Part shown: piece by piece, positions 51,441 to 62,454 of the stretch
How the letters are laid out: each line of letters starts with the position of its first letter
Position numbering within the stretch: the first letter of the stretch is position 1
Assembly: GCF_032854445.1 (NCBI RefSeq)
Contig: NC_088303.1
Location: forward strand, 22,887,501 to 22,951,500
From: Liolophura sinensis
Taxonomy: Eukaryota; Mollusca; Polyplacophora; Chitonida; Chitonidae
DNA: 64,000 nt
Direction: 5' to 3'
Notes under the pieces: generated by a model
What the model saw: only the letters and a program-made list of their open reading frames with translations
What the model was told of the DNA's origin: nothing
Databases searched by the model: none
Program-made: the position numbers and the translations under genes

Positions 51441-52490
51441 AGGCCCAAGGCAAGTGATGTTGGTGTGATCCGAACTTGGCCAAACCAGGTGACAGAACTG
51501 GCTCTGTCCGAAGCCAAGTGATAAAGTTCAGTCCCAATTTGGTCAAACCAGTTGGTTGTATAGGCCTGTTCGTACAAGGCAAGTGATGTTGGTGTGATCC
51601 GAACTTGGCCAAACCAGGTGACAGAACTGGCTCTGTCCGAAGCCAAGTGATAAAGTTCAGTCCCAATTTGGTCAAACCAGTTGGTTGTATAGGCCTGTTG
51701 GTACAAAGCAAGTGATGTTGGTGTGATCCGAACTTGGCCAAACTAGGTGACAGAACTGGCTCTGTCGGAAGCCAAGTGATGAAGTTCAGTCCCAATTTGG
51801 TCAAACCAGTTGGTTGTATAGGCCTGTTGGTACAAAGCAAATGATGTGGGTGTGATCTCAACTTGGCCAAAACCAGGTGACAGAACTGGCCCTGTCCGAA
51901 GCCAAGCTATAAAGTTCAGTCCCAATTTGGTCAAACCAGTTGGTTGTATAGGCCTGTTGGTACAAAGCAAATGATGTGGGTATGATCTCAACTTGGCCAA
52001 AACCAGGTGACAGAACTGGCCCTGTCCGAAGCCAAGCAATAAAGTTCAGTCCCAATTTGGTCAAACCAGTTGGTTGTATAGGCCTGCTGGTACAAAGCAA
52101 ATGATGTGAGTGTGATCTCAACTTGGCCAAACCAGGTGACAGAACTGGCTCTGTCCAAAGCCAAGTGATAAAGTTCAGTCCCAATTTGGTCAAACCAGTT
52201 GGTTGGATAGGCCTGCTGGTACACAGCAAATGATGTGGGTGTGATCTCAACTTGGCCAAAACCAGGTGACAGAACTGGCTCTGTCCGAGGCCAAGCTATA
52301 AAGTTCAGTCCCAATTTGGTCAAACCAGTTGGTTGTATAGGCCTGCTGGTACAAAACTGGCTCTGTCCGAAGCCAAGCTATAAAGTTCAGTCCCAGTTTG
52401 GTCAAACCAGTTGGTTGTATAGGCCTGCTGGTACAAAGCAAATGATGTGGGTGTGATCTCAACTTGGTCAAAACCAGGTGCTTGTGTACT
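51441..52490. repeat. 129-bp tandem array
   Basis: About eight copies of a 129-130 bp unit containing GCAAATGATGTGGGTGTGAT, CAACTTGGCCAAAACCAGGTG, ACAGAACTGGCTCTGTCCGA and GTCAAACCAGTTGGTTGTAT. Left copies share GATCCGAACTTGGCC, right ones GATCTCAACTTGGCC. One unit near 52354 has lost about 62 bp. The unit is 43 codons, so long minus-strand frames appear (159, 133 and 111 aa). They shift frame between copies and are not called as genes. Confidence 0.95.
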
Positions 52491-52786
52491 GATGTGCTGA
52501 TTCTGCCCCAAGCCATGTAATAACAAAGACATATTAGTACAGTACTAAGTCAGATGATTGTGTTATATCCATAGGCATACTGGTTCAATACATGAACATA
52601 TAGCTCTGGATGATTCCTGCAGCATTATTAGCAGGCACTGGTTGCGTGTCCACAAGGCTGACAGTTATAACTGACGATCACTGGCCCCTCTGGCCCAGCT
52701 AATGTCTCCTGACCAAGTTACTTATGAAAATTCAGATTCATGTATCAGCTGTTATACATCAGAAAGCTTCTCAGTTCTTCTCATAG

Positions 52787-52927
52787 GTTTTATGTGGGAA
52801 GGTCTGCCAGCAACCTGTGGATGGTTGTGGGTTTTAGCCCGGTTTCCTCACACCAAAATGCTGTCTGCCATTGTATTAATGAAATATTTTTGAGTAAGCT
52901 GAAAACACGAATGAAACAAATAAATAA
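52787..52927 (+). mobile_element. SINE 3'-body fragment
   Basis: GGTCTGCCAGCAACCTGTGG, CACACCAAAATGCTGTCTGC, GAAATATTTTTGAGTAAG and CAAATAAATAAAT match the SINE body and 3' end. The head is missing. Confidence 0.75.
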
Positions 52928-52963
52928 ATCGTACCAATGGAGGTCCAGCTCATGTTGACTGGG

Positions 52964-53075
52964 AAGGGAAGGTCTGCCAGCAACCTGTGAATGGTCATGG
53001 GTTTCCCGCAGGCTCTACCTGATTTCCACCGTAATGTTCTTAAGTTCGGCGTAAGACACCAATCAAATAAACAAT
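52964..53075 (+). mobile_element. SINE 3'-body fragment
   Basis: GGTCTGCCAGCAACCTGTGA, CCGCAGGCTCTACC, TTCTTAAGTTCGGCGTAAG and CACCAATCAAATAAAC place this in the same family. It has an internal deletion of the AAGTGAAATA block. Confidence 0.7.
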
Positions 53076-53221
53076 GATACCAGTGGAGTATTAGCTTGTA
53101 GAGTATGGGTGATAATGAATGGTGGACATTTACGTGTATGTAGTCTTTCATGAAAGAGACTGCTTGCCCTCCATCAATGGGACATGCATCTTTAGATGTA
53201 TGTCTCATGCAGGACAGTTCT

Positions 53222-53350
53222 TATTTGTCAAAGGCTGGTGGTTTTACTTCTGGAACCCTGGTTTCCTTCTCCCATGAAACAGACTGCCGCAGGAAAAGTG
53301 AAATGTTCTTAAGTATGTTGTTAATTAACGCCAATGAAATCAATAAATAA
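53222..53350 (+). mobile_element. SINE 3'-body fragment, diverged
   Basis: GTTTCCTTCTCCCATGAAAC, AAAGTGAAATGTTCTTAAGT and CGCCAATGAAATCAATAAATAA follow the order of the SINE 3' half. This is the third fragment within 600 bp. Confidence 0.55.
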
Positions 53351-53418
53351 TGCTTGTGCATTATTAAAAATGAAGCTACATGTAACATGAATTTTGGTAC
53401 CAGTTCTCAGTCTTAAAC

Positions 53419-53632
53419 TGGTTGTGGGATCACGAAGCAATCTTAGACTTTAGTCAAAATTTCATATCACTCTAAAATTGTTATTTCGTACGTAACAAGG
53501 GCAAAATATTGCTTGACAGCGTAACTTCTGGTTAAGCTATTGTACAACAAATTTCAGCTAAAATAATGACAAGGAAGGTACCAAATTAAATCATTGAAAT
53601 TTTGTCTGAGATCGCTTCGTGCTCCAGGGGCC
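53419..53632. mobile_element. MITE-like element, copy 2
   Basis: The left end TGTGGGATCACGAAGCAATC is the inverse of the right end GATCGCTTCGTGCTCCAGGGGCC. The interior matches copy 1 at 47997. The copies differ at many sites, so both are old. Confidence 0.75.
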
Positions 53633-54371
53633 AGGACATTGTACGTGATGGCTAACAGACCTTTTTGTCTTGTCTGAAGTAAACACCGGTGTTTATAGTG
53701 TGTGACGGAAACGACTCCCTGAAAATATTTAATACTCAATCCTAGGCAGACTGACAGGGATCTCTTACTTATTTTGTGCATGAAATCAAGTACGTGTACA
53801 ATGAATCAACTACAGACAGTTTAAACTAGGTGTGTTGAAGTGATCCCGGAGCCTTATCGGTCCAGGCTGTGACCGGGTGGAATCGGGGAATACCGCCAGG
53901 GGTATAATTAAGGTAAATGTAGATGCAGTTTGCTCACGGTGTTAGTTTAAAAGGGTTCAGCCTTAATTAGGATTCACCTGAACCTGATCTGCCCAGATGA
54001 ACCGCCTTGCTCAAACAGGCAGGTGTGCCAGGACAAAGGTTGATCTTGTCAGTCAGGGACCTGAGGTGAGGACAAACCAGCGACGACATTTTAACTACTG
54101 AGACAGGACAGACTACGCTCCTCTCTCTACTGGTGATGCTGTACCCAGCCAGATACTTTGTTCAGACAATAAACCGCATATACATAGGACAGAACTGAAA
54201 AGGATGCTGGAGATTGATTAGGAAGTTGCCTACCTCCATCACAAGTCAGTGTCGGAAATGACACTATGATGTGTATATTAGGTCATTTGGCTAGGTACTT
54301 TCATCATATCAGGAAGATACTGTACTCATACATTTGCCAAGAGCTGGTTTTATATAATATTTACCTTAATA
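53633..54371. other. intron sequence
   Basis: No exon or element is supported between the MITE and the large array. Confidence 0.35.
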
Positions 54372-57300
54372 AATACACCAATACACCACTGATGCAGTGT
54401 GCTGACATTCACCTTATGTTGGTTGTACATTTGTTCACACCAGTTAATAAACCACAGATTATTCTAGCTGCCCTGACATTCACCATGAGCTGGTTGTACA
54501 TATGTTCATACATCAGACACCACTGATACTGTACCCAGACATTCACCATGAGCTGGTTGTACATATGTCCATACATCAGACACCACTGATACTGTACCCA
54601 GACATTCACCATGAGCTGGTTGTGTATATGTTGATACATCAGACACCACTGATACTGTACCCAGACATTCACCATGAGCTGGTTGTACATATGTCCATAC
54701 ATCAGACACCACTGATACTGTACCCATACATTCACCATGAGCTGGTTGTGTATATGTTCATACATCAGACACCACTGATACTGTACCCATACATTCACCA
54801 TGAGCTGGTTGTGTATATGTTCATACATCAGACACCACTGATACTGTACCCAGACATTCACCATGAGCTGGTTGTACATATGTCCATACATCAGACACCA
54901 CTGATACTGTACCCATACATTCACCATGAACTGGTTGTACATATGTCCATACATCAGACACCACTGATACTGTACCCATACATTCACCATGAGCTGGTTG
55001 TGTATATGTCCATACATCAGACACCACCGATACTGTACCCAGACATTCACCATGAACTGGTTGTACATATGTTCATACATCAGACACCACTGATACTGTA
55101 CCCAGACATTCACCATGAGCTGGTTGACTACATGTTCATACATCATACACCACTGATATGGTACCCAGACATTCACCATGAGCTGGTTGTATATATGTTC
55201 ATACATCAGACACCACTGATGCTGAACCCAGACATTCACCATGAGGTGGTTGTATATATGTTCATACATCAGACACCACTGATACTGTACCCAGACATTC
55301 ACCATGAGGTGGTTGTATATATGTCCATACATCAGACACCACTGATACTGTACCCAGACATTCACCATGAGCTGGTTGACTACATGTTCATACATCAGAC
55401 ACCACTGATATGGTACCCAGACATTCAGCATGAGCTTGTTGTACATATGTGCATACATCAGACACCACTGATACTGTACCCAGACATTCACCATGAGCTG
55501 GTTGTATACATGTTCATACATCAGACACCACTGATACTGTACCCAGACATTCACCATGAGCTGGTTGTACATATGTCCACACATCAGACACCACTGATAC
55601 TGTACCCAGACATTCACCATGAGCTGGTTGTATACATGTTGATACATCAGACACCACTGATACTGTACCCAGACATTCACCATGAGGTGGTTGCATATAT
55701 GTCCATACATCAGACACCACTAATATGTTACCCAGACATTCAGCATGAGCTTGTTGTACATATGTCCATACATCAGACACCACTGATACTGTACCCAAAC
55801 ATTCACCATGAGCTGGTTGTATACATGTTGATACATCAGACACCACTGATACTGTACCCATTCATTCACCATGAGCTGGTTGTATATATGTTCATACATC
55901 AGACACCACTGATACTGTACCCAGACATTCACCATGAGCTGGTTGTATACATGTTGATACATCAGACACCACTGATACTGTACCCATACATTCACCATGA
56001 GCTGGTTGACTACATGTTCATACATCAGACACCACTGATACTGTACCCAGAAATTCACCATGAGCTGGTTGTATATATGTTCATACATCAGACACCACTG
56101 ATACTGAACCCAGACATTCACCATGAGCTGGTTGTATATATGTCCATACATCAGACACCACTGATACTGTACCCATTCATTCACCATGAGCTGGTTGTAT
56201 ATATGTTCATACATCAGACACCCTGATACTGAACCCAGACATTCACCATGAGCTGGTTGTATATATGTCCATACATCAGACACCACTGATACTGTACCCA
56301 GACATTCACCATGAGCTGGTTGTATATATGTCCATACATCAGACACCCCTGATACTGTACCCAGACATTCACCATGAGCTGGTTGTATATATGTCCATAC
56401 ATCAGACACCCCTGATACTGTACCCAGACATTCACCATGAGCTGGTTGTATATATGTCCATACATCAGACACCACTGATACTGAACCCAGACATTCACCA
56501 TGAGCTGGTTGTATATATGTCCATACATCAGACACCACTGATACTGTACCCAGACATTCACCATGGGCTGGTTGTATATATGTCCATACATCAGACACCA
56601 CTGATACTGAACCCAGACATTCACCATGAGCTGGTTGTATATATGTCCTTACATCAGACACCCCTGATACTGTACCCAGACATTCACCATGAGCTGGTTG
56701 TATATATGTCCATACATCAGACACCACTGATACTGAACCCAGACATTCACCATGAGCTGGTTGTATATATGTCCATACATCAGACACCACTGATACTGTA
56801 CCCAGACATTCACCATGAGCTGGTTGTATATATGTCCATACATCAGACACCCCTGATACTGTACCCAGACATTCACCATGAGCTGGTTGTATATATGTCC
56901 ATACATCAGACACCACTGATACTGTACCCATTCATTCACCATGAGCTGGTTGTATATATGTTCATACATCAGACACCCCTGATACTGAACCCAGACATTC
57001 ACCATGAGCTGGTTGTATATATGTCCATACATCAGACACCACTGATACTGTACCCAGACATTCACCATGAGCTGGTTGTATATATGTCCATACATCAGAC
57101 ACCCCTGATACTGTACCCAGACATTCACCATGAGCTGGTTGTATATATGTCCATACATCAGACACCACTGATACTGTACCCAGACATTCACCATGAGCTG
57201 GTTGTATATATGTCCATACATCAGACACCACTGATACTGTACCCAGACATTCACCATGAGCTGGTTGTATATATGTCCATACATCAGACACCCCTGATAC

Positions 57301-57405
57301 TGTACCCAGACATTCACCATGAGCTGGTTGTATATATGTCCATACATCAGACACCACTGATACTGTACCCAAACACTAAACCTGATCTACTTGTATACAT
57401 GGCAT
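54372..57405. repeat. large 63-bp tandem array, about 46 regular copies
   Basis: The unit is CCATGAGCTGGTTGTATATA, TGTCCATACATCAGACACCA, CTGATACTGTACCCAGACAT and TCA. It repeats in register from about 54477 to 57372 with decayed part-copies at both edges. Each unit holds a small inverted repeat (ATCAGACACCACTGAT). Variants include GTACATATG, GTGTATATG, GACTACATG and GTATATATG, TCC or TTC or TTG before ATAC, CACCACTG or CACCCCTG, and ACCCAGAC, ACCCATAC or ACCCATTC. At 56218-56225 one copy lacks a base. Three of the six frames are open through most copies: plus (MSIHQTPLILYPDIHHELVV), minus (MYGHIYNQLMVNVWVQYQWC) and a second minus (GTVSVVSDVWTYIQPAHGEC). They are by-products of a stop-free 63-bp unit. 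Confidence 0.97.
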
Positions 57406-57822
57406 TGCACTAGGAGGCTGTATCTGCCATCTTTGCATTGACAAAGTATCAGAGGGAGCAAAGCATTGTTAGGTTTAACTCTAAAAATTAAAAGAAGCTT
57501 TAAATTTCAAGGAGGACAAAAAGGAAGCTATAGGTGTATTAGTTTATGTTATAGACTCCATTTGGAAACTGTGTGAAAGTGCAGTTATAAACTTGTATGT
57601 ACTCATGCATGGATCTAAACTTCCTCTTGATGTGTGTCCCACCTTCCATGAGCATGCATGTACTGCCTGCTTTTTTTTGGTAAAAGATAATGTGGAGAGT
57701 TGCATCCTTGTAGTTTTTTTTCGGTGGCATACACGGTCATAATGGACCAGAGAGAAGATTGTGGAATAGCTGGAACCATGAGTCATTAGGACTTTATTTG
57801 TGGCATGTTTTTCACATTTTAG
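57406..57822. other. intron sequence
   Basis: Short spacer between the 63-bp array and the next candidate exon. No other feature. Confidence 0.4.
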
Positions 57823-57852
57823 GTCAAACTTCCTTCAGCATCATCTTACGAG
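57823..57852 (+). CDS. candidate 30-bp microexon
   Basis: The acceptor TGTTTTTCACATTTTAG and donor GAG|GTATAC flank 30 bases. In phase 0 they read VKLPSASSYE, which joins in frame to the exon at 61504. All three frames are open over so short a span, so the reading depends on that join. Confidence 0.35.
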
Positions 57853-58029
57853 GTATACATCTAGGAAAAATAGCAAGACAGATAAGTATGTGTGTATAGA
57901 GAACAGGTGAAAGCTGGAATTTCATACATACAAGCTAATACCTTCATATGGAGGTTGAAAGGCGTATCTCTTGTCAAGCAGTTCGTTGGAAAATGATGTG
58001 TTGGTTAGCAACATTGTAGCTATTACACT

Positions 58030-58770
58030 GTGGCTATTAAAGGGTAGTTCTTAATTGTCGAGCAATTTGTTGGTCAGTTAAAGTGTAATTGTGGCTATAA
58101 AAGAATAGTCCTAGTCCAGCAGTTTGTTGGTCAGTGGAAGTGTAACTGTGGCTATGAAAGAGTAGTTCTTGTCCAGCAGTTTGTTGGTCAGCTGAAGTGT
58201 AACTGTGGCTATGAAAGAGTAGTTCTTGTCCAGCAGTTTGTTGGTCAGCTGAAGTGTAACTGTGGCTATGAAAGAGTAGTTCTTGTCCAGCAGTTTGTTG
58301 GTCAGCTGAAGTGTAACTGTGGCTATGAAAGAGTAGTCCTAGTCCAGCAGTTTGTTGGTCAGCTGAAGTGTAACTGTGGCTATGAAAGAGTAGTTCTTGT
58401 ACAGCAGTTTGTTGGTCAGCTGAAGTGTAACTGTGGCTATGAAAGAGTAGTTCTTGTCCAGCAGTTTGTTGGTCAGCTGAAGTGTAACTGTGGCTATGAA
58501 AGAGTAGTTCTTGTCCAGCAGTTTGTTGGTCAGCTGAAGTGTAACTGTGGCTATGAAAGAGTAGTTCTTATCCAGCACTTTGTTGGTCAGCTGAAGTGTA
58601 ACTGTGGCTATAAAAGAGAAGTTCTTGTCAAGCAGTTTGTTGGTCAGCTGAAGTGTAACTGTGGCTATAAAGCAATAGTTCTTGTCAGCCAGTTTGTTGG
58701 TCAGCTGAAGTGTAACTGTGGCTATAAAGCAATAGTTCTTGTCAGCCAGTTTGTTGGTCAGCTGAAGTGT
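58030..58770. repeat. 57-bp tandem array
   Basis: About 13 copies of GTGTAACTGTGGCTATGAAA, GAGTAGTTCTTGTCCAGCAG and TTTGTTGGTCAGCTGAA. Central copies are almost identical. The last three have TATAAAGCAATAG and GTCAGCCAG variants, and the first are more diverged. The unit is 19 codons; on the minus strand it gives the repeat LQLTNKLLDKNYSFIATVT within a 226-aa ATG frame (58339-59019). Its non-repeat N-terminal part has no recognisable features. Confidence 0.95.
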
Positions 58771-61183
58771 ATTAATTAAATAATGGCTCTCAGTAATACG
58801 TGAAAACGTAATATTCAGAATTATTTTGCATTGTACCTGTATCAAGGTGGATGTCCTTGAGATTGGGTTCATTGTAAGTAAAATCTGTTTAAAGTGTGTG
58901 CTCTGTGGGAAATGTGTTAAACCCCTTCCCATCGAACAAAACAGTCCAAAGCTATTAACTTTAAAATTATGTGTGTGTGTGTGCTCATAAAACACATATG
59001 AAGTACAGTACATAAGCACTGCAATGTCACAGAAGAAAATGATGTATTCTACCGGGATTTGGACCTGTTGGGTAGCTTACTGTCTCTTTAGCCATTCCAT
59101 GGCTATAGTTGCATTTTGTATCTAACGCTGTTCAAATGTGATGCTGATCCACGGGCTATTTTGGGTGAAAAAACTAACTCAGCAGAACTACACTATACCT
59201 GTACATGTATATTCTATAAGTATAGTCGTGTTCACCAGGGATAAAACCAGTAACTCCAGGTGCTAACAGGTATTGTAGCTTATTCGTGGCAAACGTGTGG
59301 GCTGAGGCAGGACTGTTTTAATTGTGAGGAGCTGTCTGTCAACTTCAGCACATTTCACCTGCTGGTTTGATTGGAATGTTAGTGCACAGTGTGTGTGCTT
59401 GTGCTCCAAACAAAAAGGTTGAGACGGGACAACCTTGAGGCAGTCAGGCGTTTCTGTGAAGAGAAAGCATTTTTTGCACCATAAAAGTGTGCTATGTACT
59501 GATAATATGGGACCTCCAAGGGGCAAAATAGCTAAGAATAAAAAAATAAATAATGAGAAAAAAAAAAGCCAAAAAAGAAGGGGAATTCATCCTGTGATGT
59601 TTACATCAGCTTCAGTGTCAGTTCTGATAGACATACAATGCCCTGCCCATTGCCCCGTGCATACACAGTTAACAGTATGGGGAAAACGGACACATTCTTA
59701 CGTCACAAGGGTAGGGCTGCACGTCAGCAGACTGTTTTAAAGGAACTTTGACAAAGAGTGACGTCTGCTGAAAAGAGGAAGACAAACTGCTGTATATAAC
59801 AGGCAGTATTTTTTCATGGTCTGTAATAGACAAATGTAGGTGAGAAGTAAAATAATCCGCAAAATATGTACACATACAACCTCAGTCTGATCTACCCAAA
59901 TCACTTGTTTTGATGTTTTCCTTCACACCATATCTAAAGTAAGACTTTACCTAACAGTTAATTACATGTACAGTGTACTATATTGTATTGTCACATGCAT
60001 GTATGTCACCTAAATATGTACAAGGGAAAGCACACTTCATTTTGGTCTTACAAGTTGATATTTACAGAATAATGACCATGCGTGAAAGAAAAAACACAAA
60101 AATCTCCAAAACTCAACTCCGATAGGAAATGATGATCACGATAAATGTAGCACTCAGTTTGAACAGTGCATGTACATGTGGATTTAATGGCCGCAAAAGC
60201 AGGTACGTGTATAGTCATATCATGTGGGCCTTCGTATACCTCCGTCATCTAAACAGTGAAAGCAATACCATGATTGCGAGTGCAAGATGATATGGTTTTG
60301 TACATGTATATGGTTTAGGTGTCTAACATGTGTTGTAAGGAAGTAATATTTATACTCTGATTTTTCAACCTGTTCAGCCATTTTTTCAACGAATAATTTC
60401 CAACATTCTGAGAGAACTATGAGGTGTACAGAAATAATTTGCACAGTTATATGAAGCTTGCATCTTTAATGATGCAAATAAATCAATTTTGGCATCATTT
60501 TCATATGCATAAATTCCACTGAAAAAACTGCTTTAGGTGTGGATAAGGTTGAAGATTTACAATAAATCTCTTAGAAATCTACTGAAGCTTTTTCCTTAAA
60601 GTAGTAAGTACTAAGTGTGTAAGTTTTTTTGCATATCAACTTTGTTGCAATTTGGGGCACTCTGAAGCTATACCTGCACAAGTGTTCATGTCACCTCACT
60701 GTGAAACACCAACTGATTGTGAGCATTACAATAGTTGGCACTTAGGTTTCCACTTCTAGTAAGGTTTTATCTCTGTGAGATGTTGTAAATACCACCCGAG
60801 GTGACATTTACGTCCTGACTGGTGTAAATCAATCACAGAACCATATATAGATCTACGTGTAAAGATTGCAGGTCAACATTGTGAAAGTTGAATTTTTATA
60901 CTGCTCCACATCTTTTGTGTAATATGTGTACAAAAGAAACAGGTTTGAATGAGATATTTGAAGATGTTCACCTTCAAGATTGCAATATTGGAAAATTCTG
61001 TTAAAGAGTCTGATTTTTATTTTTTTTATTATAGTATGAAAGGACACACTATAAGTAAAGTATACCAGTAAAAATTGTGTATCTTGTTGGTTATTGGAAT
61101 TTTTCTTCATGGAGACAGCTAACACATAGCAAAAAATCAACATGACACCATGCTAAAACATAGAGTTCACAGCTCGTGAAATT
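58771..61183. other. intron sequence
   Basis: No exon was found. A (GT)n tract lies at 58970-58982 and an A-rich patch at 59540-59580. Confidence 0.35.
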
Positions 61184-61460
61184 TTTATTTATTTATTTAT
61201 TCATTTGATTGGTGTTTTGCGCCGTACTCAAGAATATTTCACTTATACGACGGCGACTAGCATCATGGTGGAAGGAAGCGGGCAGAGCCAGGAGGAAACA
61301 CACAACCATCTGCAGGTTGCTGGCAGACCTTCCCCACGTACGGGTCATGTGTTTCCTCTAGGCTCTGCCCAGTTTCCTCCCACCATAATGCTGTCTGCTG
61401 TTGTAGAAGTGAAATATTCTTGAGTACAGCAGAAAACACCAATCAAATAAATAAAATAAA
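61184..61460. mobile_element. foldback arrangement of two SINE 3' halves
   Basis: The left arm (TTTATTTATTTATTCATTTG, ATTGGTGTTTTGCGCCGTAC, TCAAGAATATTTCAC) is the reverse complement of the right arm (GTGAAATATTCTTGAGTAC, AGAAAACACCAATCAAATAA). Between them lie the centre words CATGGTGGAAGGAAGCGG and TTTCCTCCCACCATAATGC, also inverted. Either two copies inserted head to head or one is a true foldback element. It ends 44 bp before the exon at 61504. Confidence 0.75.
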
Positions 61461-61503
61461 TATTACTAGTATAATGCCTGATGTGTTTTATTTCTCTCCT
61501 CAG

Positions 61504-61588
61504 GCAGAGATCATAGCCTTATGGTGTAAGGATATGGGGTCTGTCGTAGAGAGAGTAGTGTGTAATGCAGGCTCCATGTCACTGGAAG
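61504..61588 (+). CDS. candidate 85-bp exon
   Basis: A classic acceptor (TTTTATTTCTCTCCTCAG) and donor (GGAAG|GTACAT) bound a frame reading AEIIALWCKDMGSVVERVVC and NAGSMSLE with one base over. The other two frames have stops. It is hydrophobic and probably helical. The open end phase means the gene continues beyond 61588. The family is not recognised. Confidence 0.6.
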
Positions 61589-62159
61589 GTACATGCTGGT
61601 GCAATGTAGCTAACTTAATTATAATGTGATAATGACCTGTTTATAATATCAACTAATTAGGGGTCAGGCTGACCTGTACAGATGTTAATACCTTGATGAT
61701 GATGTGTTCCAAAAAAGTGTTAAATGTAATTTAATGGTACACACATGTGTCTGAGTGAAACTATGTGGAAAATTAAAGCAGACAGAACAAGTTAAGGTTA
61801 TAAATCAAGTGTTAGTTGGCATTTAATTTTATGTTTGACAATCTTAGCATGCATTCCTTTCTGTCGATTGATGTGACTGCATGCAGTGATCACGTGTATG
61901 CTAAGATTTAATTGTGGCCTGTCCCTTGATATCGTCATTATGCGCAGGTAATTAGCAATATCAGGTGACAAACACTGCAGAGAATTGACGATAGATACCA
62001 CTGAGTGCTATTGGACACAATGTGTGAACAGTGTTTTCATTTTATATTGTTTTATATTATACATGTCTGTACATGTCTGTATCTGTTGCTCTTCATCACT
62101 GCGTACATGTGGGGAAAAAAATTTATAAATTTATTTTTATTGGTTGTTACTGTTAATTT
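61589..62159. other. intron sequence
   Basis: Nothing else supported between the exon and the next SINE. Confidence 0.4.
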
Positions 62160-62420
62160 GTTTATTTATTTATTTATTTATATGATTTGTAATTTACACC
62201 GTGCTCAAGAATATTTCACTTCTACAAGAGCAGCTAGCATTATGGTCAGAAGAAAGTGGGCAGAGCTTGGGGAAAACCCACGACCATTCACAAGCTGCTG
62301 GTAGACCTTCCCACACCTTCCCACATGTGGCCGGAGAGGAAACTAACATGAGCTGGACATGAACTCACAGCGACTGCATTGATGAGCTGCTCCTGGATCA
62401 TTGTGCTGTGCTGGTCTGTT
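62160..62420 (-). mobile_element. tRNA-derived SINE, diverged but near full length
   Basis: On the plus strand, TTTATTTATTTATTTATTTA, ACACCGTGCTCAAGAATATT, TCACTTCTACAAGAGCAGC, ACCCACGACCATTCACAAGC and GCCGGAGAGGAAACTAACAT run in SINE order, reversed. A decayed B box (GAGTTCATGTCC on the minus strand) lies near 62357-62368. The head is too changed to show an A box. Confidence 0.65.
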
Positions 62421-62454
62421 AATTTTGTAGGCAGTAATGCAGTCACTGGGAGTA

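Larger units (their letters stand above)
29800..61588 (+). other. proposed multi-exon gene spanning most of the right half
   Basis: Candidate exons at 29800, 31767, 36520, 38439, 39738, 40509, 42843, 45524, 46048, 46748, 48370, 49289, 50727, 57823 and 61504 all lie on the plus strand. Adjacent members mostly share compatible phases: 31851 to 36520 to 38439 to 39738 to 40509 to 42843 joins without a stop, as do 46748 to 48370 to 49289 and 57823 to 61504. Phase breaks show that exons are missing around 42958-46748 and 49347-50727. Assembly gap bases may hide another near 31565. The gene continues past the window, since the last exon ends with an open phase. The encoded chain has helical, Cys-containing segments and no motif I can name. 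Confidence 0.5.

Noticed and set aside
54502-57413. Giant repeat proteins (574, 433, 403 and 382 aa) on both strands
   Set aside because: Three frames are open together because the 63-bp unit has no stops. There is no splice context or promoter, and a one-base indel does not disturb them.
58339-59019. 226-aa minus-strand frame with 19-residue repeats
   Set aside because: The repeated part follows from the 57-bp unit, and the unique N-terminal part has no recognisable features or splice support.
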